Shown: positions 1 through 5,480 of the stretch, in pieces
Layout of the letters: every line of letters begins with the position of its first letter
How positions within the stretch are numbered: position 1 is the stretch's first letter
NCBI GenBank assembly: GCA_021775655.1
Contig: JAJFHK010000268.1
Coordinates: 1-5,480, forward strand
Source: Filomicrobium sp.
GTDB taxonomy: Bacteria > Pseudomonadota > Alphaproteobacteria > Rhizobiales > Hyphomicrobiaceae
Reading direction: 5' to 3'
Length of the DNA: 5,480 nucleotides
Notes under the pieces: generated by a model
What the model was told of the DNA's origin: nothing
The model's input: only the letters and a program-made list of their open reading frames with translations
Database searches by the model: none
Program-made: the position numbers and the translations under genes

Positions 1-231
1 AATCACGGTAACAGAGACTTCGTCGGCCGACTTAAGCGGAGGTGGCCCCATATTGGAGATTGCCGCTTCAAAGCAAACCCATGCGGTAACGACGAAGCAG
101 AGAACGACGAAGGACGCGACAGCGGCGCGCCTGAGCCAGCAGGATGACTTACGGCTGCTCTTACCGCGCCCCCTCTGTCCGCCACTGAAAGGAGGCGTCG
201 TCAGGGGGCGTGCGTCGTCTTCGAGTGGCAT
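1..231 (-). CDS. pbpC: Penicillin-binding protein 1C, N-terminal part (cut by the left window edge)
   Basis: The first 77 codons of a frame starting at ATG 231-229 and running off the left edge without a stop. The product begins MPLEDDARPL, has a basic cytoplasmic tail (Arg/Lys at residues 20-35), one hydrophobic membrane anchor (about 36-54, AAVASFVVLCFVVTAWVCF), then NMGPPPLKSADEVSVTVI. A proline-rich PPPL stretch followed by a beta strand running towards a V-x-D-R-D-G-type sequence is how the periplasmic part of PBP1C begins. PBP1C is a bifunctional class A enzyme (glycosyltransferase then transpeptidase) of peptidoglycan synthesis at the inner membrane; neither catalytic domain lies in the window. 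The start lies 11 nt after the macroglobulin stop, and pbpC is the classic partner of yfhM-type genes, so the call rests on topology, the short motif and context. Another single-pass class A PBP is the main alternative. Confidence 0.82.
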   Translation of the reverse strand, partial: MPLEDDARPLTTPPFSGGQRGRGKSSRKSSCWLRRAAVASFVVLCFVVTAWVCFEAAISNMGPPPLKSADEVSVTVI

Positions 232-240
232 CCGGGTCAA

Positions 241-244
241 CCTC
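241..244 (-). promoter_or_regulatory. Ribosome-binding site of pbpC, overlapping the upstream stop codon
   Basis: On the minus strand, GAGG lies 9 nt before the ATG at 231-229. Its G and A are the last two bases of the macroglobulin TGA stop. This supports the choice of that ATG as the pbpC start and suggests that translation of the two genes is coupled. A TTG at 240-238 is also in frame, but it directly abuts the GAGG and is a poorer start. Confidence 0.6.
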
Positions 245-3200
245 AGTTGGTCTTGACTGACAGGCGACCGGCGGCGGTGCGGGCATGACGTTCTGGAATG
301 TACATATCCTCGACGGTAGCCGCAGGATGCACGAAGCTTCCAGGTGTCACAGCGCGCACCATGTAGGCAAGCGAAATGGTCTGCCCATCCTTCTTGTCGG
401 CGTTGAATAGGTTGAATGCCGCGACCACACGATCGTCACGGAACTCGGTGTGCTCAGCGCCGATATCGGTTTTGAGCCAAGACAAACTGGAGAGATCGCC
501 GGAAGACACGAGGCGAGGATTTTCGACCTCGAGGCCGGCCGGCATGCGGTCTGCAACCAACACGCGTCCGCCCGCTTTGTCTGCGGTAACTTTGACGACG
601 ACAATAAAGCGCTCATTCTGCTTGACCGTCGATGAGCCGCCATTGGCGCTCTGCAGATCAACGGCTGCGCCATCCAGCGTGTAATAGGAACGCTCGATTT
701 TGAAGCCCTCGGCTGCCGGCGGTTCAGGTGTCGTTGCAGCGCCCGTAATTGATATAACCGCCGTTGTATCCTCGCTTGCCTCGTTGACGATTTTCAGCGG
801 ATTGGCTTTCACCTGCTTGGCCGTCATCGTGCGGTTGAGCGGTGCCTTGTAGGTTTGTGTGCCGATCCTCAATGCCGAGCTCTGATCGCTGTCACCCAGC
901 GCCTTGACGGCAAGCAGAAGCCAGGCCTGTTCCTGTGTGGAGGGGTACTTGTCAGCAATGGCCGCCGCGGCAACGCGGTCGGAGAGGCCGTCCGCTGAGG
1001 CAGGCTTGATGCCGGATTCCGACGACAATGCCAACAGTGCCGCGCCATCGCGCAACCAAGATCCATAGTCTTGGCGATAGCTTGTTGGCGTGACGGTTGC
1101 CTCTCCCATCAGGTCATTTGCGGCAGCCGATATGGCCGTCGTCGCGCGTTCGCGTTCACCCATCAGTCCCAGGGCTGCGCCAAGTTGCGCCTTTGCGATG
1201 GGTGTCGAGAACCGATTGAGACGGGCGTCGGCGTAGTATCGCAGTTCACCCATCGGAGCACGGCCGTTGCGTGCCAGCACATAGAGTGCATAGGCACGGT
1301 CACCTCCGCCCGATTCGAAGTCCTGAGCATAGGCAATGAAGTTGGCCAGACGGTCGAGCGCACTATTGTAGCCGCGCGGGTCGATTTTGTAGCCGGCTTC
1401 GCGCGCCCTGGTCAGGAAGTCGACTGCATAGGCTGTCAGCCACATGTTTGTTGACGAAGGCCCCCAAGAACCAAATGCGCCGGACGAATCCTGCATCTCG
1501 AAGACGCGGTCAACGGCTTTTTGCACGCGCGCCTTGACCTCGGGGTCCATGTTGATGCCGGTCCGCTCGGAAACCAATTCGGCATAAACCAGCGGCAGGG
1601 CTTTCGAGATCGTCTGCTCGGTGCAGCCATAAGGATAACGGTTGAGGCCGGCGATCATTCCAGCAGCATCGAAGCGGGCTGCGGGACCAATCGAAACGCT
1701 AACTTCAGTGCGTTCGGGAATGAGATCGGCGATAAGGTCGGAAGACAGCTCAACGCTGCCGCCGGCTTTAAGGGTTGCAACCGTCGTACGTCGGATGTCG
1801 CCGGCTGGTGCCTTGACGTCGATCTTGAGATCGCGGCCAACGGCGATGCCGTCCGGTCCTTCGACCATCACGCGATAAGACTGAAGTCCGAGGGTCTCAG
1901 CTTTCAACTTGACGATCTCGCGGACGCGTTCACCGGCATCAAGCGAGACATCGCGGCTAGCAACCTGCGTCTCAGGAACGTCCTCTCCACCGTGCGACAC
2001 ACTCAGCTTGTATGCGCCCTTGGCGCCTTCGACGTTGTGGATGTCGAAGCCCAAATCAATTTCGTCGCCAAGAGTCTGGAATCGAGGGGCGGCAACAGTC
2101 AGAGCGACTGGGTCGCGAACTATGACGTTACCGGAAGCGTGACCGACTTTCGTTTTCGACCAGGCGACAGCCATGAGGCGAACGGTGCCGTTGAATTCGG
2201 GCAGGTCGAAACCGATGGTGACCTTACCGTCTGAGCCGACTTCGACGATGCCGGAGAATTCGGCAACTGTTGCTTCGACGGGAGGTGCACCTTGCGATTG
2301 CAGGCCACTGTCCGCATCGCCGCCGGAGCGCAGTGCACCGCGCTCGGCACGCATTCCATCGATGAGGCGGCCGTAGAAGTCGCGGACCTCGGTGCCCATT
2401 TTGGTCTGGGCGTTGAACCAGTCTTCTGGAGCCGGGGTCCTGAACCCCGTCAGATTCAGAATTCCGAGATCGACGGCGGCGAGCGTAATGCGTGCCTCTT
2501 CACCGGAATTCAAGCCTTCGAGGCTTAGCGGGACTTCGAGACGTGCTCCTGACTCGATTTTGTCGGGTGCATCTAGGCTAATCTTTAATTCTCGCGCCGA
2601 TTGATCGAGACCGAGCCAAGTGAGACCAAGCGCGCGCTGAGGCATACGCTTGGCGCTCTCATCCATCGGGCGATAAAGAAGTGCCGTCGCATAGGCGCCA
2701 GGTCCCCAATCGCTGCCAACTTGGATGTCGACCGATCCACCGCCGTTGGGAAGTTCGACTTCTTGAATAGAGTGAAGGCGCGAACCCATAACCGCAACTA
2801 GCGCCCGCCCACCCGTCCGCGTTGCAATTCGCAACTTGGCGGTATCGCCAACGGAGTAGTTCTCCTTGTCGAGGGCAACGTCGAGTACTTCGGGGCTATC
2901 TGGATTTTCTGCGGAAGCGAACCATCCAGCATTAAACGCAAACGATGACGCTGCGCCTTTTTCGTCGGCGGTCTCAACTTCCAAAACGTAGCGGCCGTAC
3001 TTGACAGGCGTTTCAAGTTTTTCCGGCCCGGCATCTGTTCCGGCAAACTCACCTGTAGCAATCTGGCGGGAAACGGTGACGGGCTCGTAGTTCCAGCTGC
3101 CGTCGCGGGTGTACCACTGCCAGCGTGTATCGACGCGCATCAAAGTCCATTTCAGAGTGCTCGTAGATAGTGGCTTGCCATCCTCGCCAAGCCGGATGAC

Positions 3201-5480
3201 TTCAAATCCGGCAGATTGGTCCTCATCGAGGCGCTCACCTTCGAACAGAGGTTTAATACCAATCCGCTCGACACCGAGATCGACAGGGACAGTCGTCGAT
3301 CGCTCGATCGTCCGGCCTCCTGGCTCTGCAAGGCGCACAATGATTTGCGCTTCGAGCGGTTGAGCTGTCTCGACGATCTTGGGTAATTCGGCTGCGATGA
3401 CGGCATGGCCTTTGTCGTCAGTCCGCGGCAGGTCCGCGAGCTGCGTGCGTGTGGGTGTCACGAATTCGTCGGATAACCCAAAGCGGTATCCGGAGTAACC
3501 AGGCACGCCGTGGGACGCCGGGCGTACCAGGATTTCGCCCTCCAATGCCAAATCGGTCGCCGGGGGGCCATAAAGGAAGCGGCCGTCGGCTTCGATGTTT
3601 GCGGATTCGCCGAGCTTGAGGATTTTCGATTTCAATGCGAGCGTCATGTCGAGGCGCTCAGGCACGAAATCCTCAACCAGGAAAGCCGTCTCTGCGATGG
3701 CAGGGGATTTTGGATCGACGTGGATGCGTGCCCGCCATGTGCCTGTCATCGCGCCACTGCTCAACGTGATGAGCGACGTACGGCCACCGAGGCCACCGTC
3801 TTTCAACGTCAAGCGACGGTGCTCAACACCATCAGGCCGGGTCATGATCATCGTGACGGGGAGACCCGACGCCTTGCCCGCGGCATCGCGGACGAGGGCG
3901 GACAAGTGAACGTCTTCGCCGGGGCGATAAACGCCGCGCTCGGTATAGATGAACGCATCGATCGGACCGGCTGGTTCGCGACCTTCAACGCCACGATCGG
4001 TCAGGTCGAAAGCAGCAGTCGTGAGATCGAGGAAAGCGTAATCGGTGGCTCCGTTTTGAGCGATGAGGATTGCAGGTTGCAGACCACCTTCACCGCGCGC
4101 CAGTGCCGCATCAAACAGTGCATGCCCACTGCTGTCGGTCTTGCTCGCGGCGAGAACTTCGTTATTGCGGGCAATGAGCCGGACTTCGGTGCCAGCGGCC
4201 GGTTTTGCTGTTTCAAGCGAACGGACGAAGGCATGGATGCCGTCGTCACCGTTTAGGGCCGTAAGGCCAAGGTCGGAAACAATGAACCACTGCGTCGCGA
4301 TTTTGTAGCTATCTTCACCAGTAGGCTCGGCGGGCTTCGCAGTCATGGCGTAAACGCCCGGCTTCAATGTGCCGAGGGCTTCGTTGACGGGAAATGCAGT
4401 GGTGACTTCGGCATTTAGTTTCCGGGCCACGTTGAGCGTGCCTTCGTAAGCCTCTTCGCCTTTGCGACCCTTGATATTATTAATATCCCAGCTTGAAAGC
4501 TGCCGGCCAAAGTCGCCTCCATCCAGCTGACCGGCAAGTGCCCTATCGCCAATACGGAATATTTCGACATCGACGCTGTCGGTATTTACAGTTACGAGCG
4601 GAATGCCCTTCTGACCTCGGCTCGGCAAAACGTACGAACGGCCAGTGAAACGCACCGAAGGCTTGCGGTCTGGTACGTATGCGGCAATTGGGATCGTCTT
4701 TTCCAAATTCTCGCCTGGAATATCGGAGGGCAGTCCTGCTCTCAGTTCGATTTCGTAGCGTTCGCCGTGGTTCAATCCGCCGATGCACAGGCGGCGATCT
4801 TCAGCAGTTACAGACTGCGGATCTTTGCCACCGATGGAAACGAAGTCAGAGAAGTCGGCTTGCTTCGATGACAATGCTTCAGAAAACTCCAGGCAAATAC
4901 GCGGCTCTGCTGAGTCGGATTCTGTTGCATAGGTTGTCATGCGGAAACCGTGCTCGGCCTTGAGGGCAGCAAGGCGCTGACGGACGGCGGCATCCGGCTT
5001 CAAGGCAAGGCTGGCTTTCAAGGATTCGATTGCCGGACGCCAGAAGGAGCGGCGGACAAGGGCTTCTGTGAGAACGCCGAGCGCGTTAGCTTTTGCTGCT
5101 GGTTTTGATGCGTTCTGATATGCACGATATGCAGCACCTGAAGCATTTACCGGCACGTTGTAGCGTTCGGATCCCTGGTACGTCTTGGGGTCGTAAGCCA
5201 GCAGCGAATTGGAAAGTCCTAACCAGGCCTGCGAACTTTGCGGGTCAATGGCCACGGCAACAGCGTAATCCCGGGCGGCGATACGTGGATCTTTTGCAAG
5301 TTGGTCCGCTCCACGTTTCAGCTGAGCGCTGAGTTTGACCTTGCTGCTCTTCGGCTTGAACCTCTGCAGGTATTTTTCATAACTGGCCGCTTCCTTTTCG
5401 AACTGCTTGTGGGCGAAATTTGCCGTTCCCTGGGCTTGAACAGGCTTAGTCGCTAACCCCGCAGCAAAAGCAGCAAGTAG
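243..5480 (-). CDS. yfhM: Alpha-2-macroglobulin family protein, thioester-containing (YfhM-like), 5' end cut by the window edge
   Basis: Periplasmic protease-inhibitor protein of the bacterial alpha-2-macroglobulin family: a protease cleaves the bait region, the protein changes shape, and an activated thioester links to the attacker. The frame is open from the right edge to a TGA at 245-243, giving 1745 visible residues (numbered from nt 5480), slightly longer than the about 1650 of E. coli YfhM. In order: signal peptide end (1-16), TPR-like helical region (17-178), MG1 (about 179-265, paired Cys196/Cys232), further macroglobulin domains with the family motifs ERGVYRPGE (about 514-522) and VEDFVPERLDM (602-612), a Trp-rich segment (778-801), the NYSVGDTAKL motif (about 874-883) opening the bait-region domain, bait segment (1034-1068), the A2M domain (about 1068-1140), thioester domain with C1286-T-E-Q, and C-terminal MG domain (1592-1745). 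A start at GTG 5255 is rejected because the frame continues 75 codons upstream into a signal peptide; only a few N-terminal residues should be missing. No frameshift or internal stop is seen. Family assignment is very secure; the native substrate is inferred. Confidence 0.96.
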   Translation of the reverse strand, partial: LLAAFAAGLATKPVQAQGTANFAHKQFEKEAASYEKYLQRFKPKSSKVKLSAQLKRGADQLAKDPRIAARDYAVAVAIDPQSSQAWLGLSNSLLAYDPKTYQGSERYNVPVNASGAAYRAYQNASKPAAKANALGVLTEALVRRSFWRPAIESLKASLALKPDAAVRQRLAALKAEHGFRMTTYATESDSAEPRICLEFSEALSSKQADFSDFVSIGGKDPQSVTAEDRRLCIGGLNHGERYEIELRAGLPSDIPGENLEKTIPIAAYVPDRKPSVRFTGRSYVLPSRGQKGIPLVTVNTDSVDVEIFRIGDRALAGQLDGGDFGRQLSSWDINNIKGRKGEEAYEGTLNVARKLNAEVTTAFPVNEALGTLKPGVYAMTAKPAEPTGEDSYKIATQWFIVSDLGLTALNGDDGIHAFVRSLETAKPAAGTEVRLIARNNEVLAASKTDSSGHALFDAALARGEGGLQPAILIAQNGATDYAFLDLTTAAFDLTDRGVEGREPAGPIDAFIYTERGVYRPGEDVHLSALVRDAAGKASGLPVTMIMTRPDGVEHRRLTLKDGGLGGRTSLITLSSGAMTGTWRARIHVDPKSPAIAETAFLVEDFVPERLDMTLALKSKILKLGESANIEADGRFLYGPPATDLALEGEILVRPASHGVPGYSGYRFGLSDEFVTPTRTQLADLPRTDDKGHAVIAAELPKIVETAQPLEAQIIVRLAEPGGRTIERSTTVPVDLGVERIGIKPLFEGERLDEDQSAGFEVIRLGEDGKPLSTSTLKWTLMRVDTRWQWYTRDGSWNYEPVTVSRQIATGEFAGTDAGPEKLETPVKYGRYVLEVETADEKGAASSFAFNAGWFASAENPDSPEVLDVALDKENYSVGDTAKLRIATRTGGRALVAVMGSRLHSIQEVELPNGGGSVDIQVGSDWGPGAYATALLYRPMDESAKRMPQRALGLTWLGLDQSARELKISLDAPDKIESGARLEVPLSLEGLNSGEEARITLAAVDLGILNLTGFRTPAPEDWFNAQTKMGTEVRDFYGRLIDGMRAERGALRSGGDADSGLQSQGAPPVEATVAEFSGIVEVGSDGKVTIGFDLPEFNGTVRLMAVAWSKTKVGHASGNVIVRDPVALTVAAPRFQTLGDEIDLGFDIHNVEGAKGAYKLSVSHGGEDVPETQVASRDVSLDAGERVREIVKLKAETLGLQSYRVMVEGPDGIAVGRDLKIDVKAPAGDIRRTTVATLKAGGSVELSSDLIADLIPERTEVSVSIGPAARFDAAGMIAGLNRYPYGCTEQTISKALPLVYAELVSERTGINMDPEVKARVQKAVDRVFEMQDSSGAFGSWGPSSTNMWLTAYAVDFLTRAREAGYKIDPRGYNSALDRLANFIAYAQDFESGGGDRAYALYVLARNGRAPMGELRYYADARLNRFSTPIAKAQLGAALGLMGERERATTAISAAANDLMGEATVTPTSYRQDYGSWLRDGAALLALSSESGIKPASADGLSDRVAAAAIADKYPSTQEQAWLLLAVKALGDSDQSSALRIGTQTYKAPLNRTMTAKQVKANPLKIVNEASEDTTAVISITGAATTPEPPAAEGFKIERSYYTLDGAAVDLQSANGGSSTVKQNERFIVVVKVTADKAGGRVLVADRMPAGLEVENPRLVSSGDLSSLSWLKTDIGAEHTEFRDDRVVAAFNLFNADKKDGQTISLAYMVRAVTPGSFVHPAATVEDMYIPERHARTAAGRLSVKTN
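246..707 (-). other. C-terminal macroglobulin (MG10-type) domain
   Basis: Residues 1592-1745 start at GFKIERSYYTLDG and end at LSVKTN. The region carries family hallmarks: the NERFIVVVKV strand, VADRMPAGLEVENPRL, the FRDDRVVAAFNLF strand, and the closing VRAVTPGSFVHPAATVEDMY then IPERHAR. In bacterial macroglobulins the last domain packs against the thioester domain and shields the thioester until the bait is cut; that role is taken from the family. Confidence 0.82.
876..1673 (-). other. Thioester (TED) domain of the macroglobulin
   Basis: Residues about 1270-1535 form the helical thioester domain. It opens with NRYPYGCTEQTISKALP, continues with the conserved SGAFGSWG segment and with helices such as NMWLTAYAVDFLTRAREAG, RAYALYVLARNG and GAALLALSSESG, and ends near STQEQAWLLLAVKALGDSD. 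The alternating helices with small and aromatic residues fit the alpha/alpha barrel of complement-like TEDs. Domain edges are estimated by eye. Confidence 0.85.
1614..1625 (-). other. Thioester motif CTEQ
   Basis: Codons for Cys1286-Thr-Glu-Gln1289 match the family signature C-x-E-Q, in which the Cys thiol and Gln side chain form the internal beta-cysteinyl-gamma-glutamyl thioester. The context GCTEQT is typical. About 459 residues follow the Cys, close to the distance in E. coli YfhM. The motif separates this protein from the YfaS/MagD-type bacterial macroglobulins that lack the thioester. Confidence 0.93.
2277..2381 (-). other. Probable bait region of the macroglobulin
   Basis: Residues 1034-1068 lie between the conserved segment ending in TEVRDFYG and the A2M domain that starts near VEATVAEFSG, which is where the bait region sits in bacterial homologues. 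The segment is low in regular structure: four arginines (1038, 1044, 1047, 1051) are followed by a Gly/Ser/Asp/Gln stretch, SGGDADSGLQSQGAPP. Exposed Arg, Leu, Phe and Tyr would offer cleavage sites to trypsin-like and chymotrypsin-like proteases. The position follows from family layout; the exact limits are an estimate. Confidence 0.6.
4947..5432 (-). other. TPR-like alpha-helical N-terminal domain of the macroglobulin
   Basis: Residues 17-178 are rich in Ala, Lys, Leu and Gln and look helical, unlike the beta-rich domains that follow. Two segments resemble tetratricopeptide helices: one around AVAIDPQSSQAWLGLSNSLL (residues 75-93), and one around EALVRRSFWRPAIESLKASL (residues about 139-158) followed by ALKPD. 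The second has the TPR-style spacing of W, A and a terminal P. The region ends at EHGFR, where the first macroglobulin domain begins. A role in protein-protein contact is inferred from the fold type only; the enterobacterial protein carries a short lipoprotein linker at this place instead. Confidence 0.65.
5433..5480 (-). other. C-terminal part of a Sec signal peptide of the macroglobulin
   Basis: The visible residues 1-16 read LLAAFAAGLATKPVQA, followed by QGTANF. This is a hydrophobic h-region (LLAAFAAGLA), a short c-region, and a V-x-A type signal peptidase I site with predicted cleavage between Ala16 and Gln17. There is no cysteine, so no lipobox like that of the E. coli YfhM lipoprotein. 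The basic n-region and the start codon lie beyond the right edge. Export to the periplasm is an inference from this segment and from the family. Confidence 0.72.

Noticed and set aside
3..185. 60-codon open frame on the minus strand near the left edge
   Set aside because: It overlaps the pbpC start in another frame. The frame from ATG 231 gives a basic tail, membrane anchor and PPPL segment preceded by GAGG, whereas this one gives a Ser/Pro/Arg-rich product without features.
232..242. Possible terminator or promoter between the two genes
   Set aside because: Only 11 nt separate the genes, with no hairpin and T-run and no room for -35 and -10 boxes.
1521..2234. 237-codon open frame on the plus strand
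   Set aside because: Antisense to the thioester and A2M domains; no recognisable motif and no convincing ribosome-binding site. Treated as a shadow frame.
3510..4256. 248-codon open frame on the plus strand
   Set aside because: It lies wholly antisense to conserved macroglobulin domains and its product is compositionally odd (rich in Arg, Cys, Gly) with no recognisable family. It is a shadow of the biased codon use of the real gene.
4473..4487. AT-rich inverted repeat GATATT-ATT-AATATC inside the coding region
   Set aside because: Six-base arms with a 3-base loop are too short for a terminator or operator claim. The bases encode the in-frame residues DINNIKG region of a macroglobulin domain, so coincidence is the simplest explanation.

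Overview
The window holds two genes on the minus strand and no complete gene. It is almost filled (nt 243 to the right edge) by one very large open frame encoding a bacterial alpha-2-macroglobulin (a periplasmic protease-trapping protein of the YfhM type). It is followed 11 nt downstream by the first 77 codons of a gene that looks like pbpC, penicillin-binding protein 1C, which runs off the left edge. This yfhM-pbpC pairing is a well known conserved bacterial arrangement. The usual explanation is that the macroglobulin traps foreign proteases in the periplasm while PBP1C works on peptidoglycan at damaged sites.

Layout, read in the direction of transcription (right to left): nt 5480-5433, end of a Sec signal peptide (its first residues lie outside the window); nt 5432-4947, an alpha-helical TPR-like N-terminal domain; nt ~4946-2382, a chain of macroglobulin-like beta domains; nt 2381-2277, a probable bait region; then further beta domains; nt 1673-876, a thioester domain with an intact CTEQ motif; nt 707-246, the C-terminal macroglobulin domain; stop codon at 245-243; a GAGG ribosome-binding site overlapping that stop; and pbpC from nt 231 to the left edge. 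No stretch over 300 bases lacks a gene.

The source is most likely an alphaproteobacterium, perhaps Hyphomicrobiales. The grounds are the moderately GC-rich coding sequence, the TPR-like N-terminal domain remembered from alphaproteobacterial members of this family, and the absence of the N-terminal lipoprotein cysteine seen in the enterobacterial version. The genus is not determined.

I see no undescribed system here. The points worth a second look are the apparently non-lipidated, TPR-bearing architecture, the tight coupling to pbpC, the Arg-rich bait-like segment, and the fact that the only three visible cysteines are the thioester cysteine and a probable disulfide pair. An automated start at the GTG at nt 5255 would wrongly remove the signal peptide and part of the N-terminal domain.
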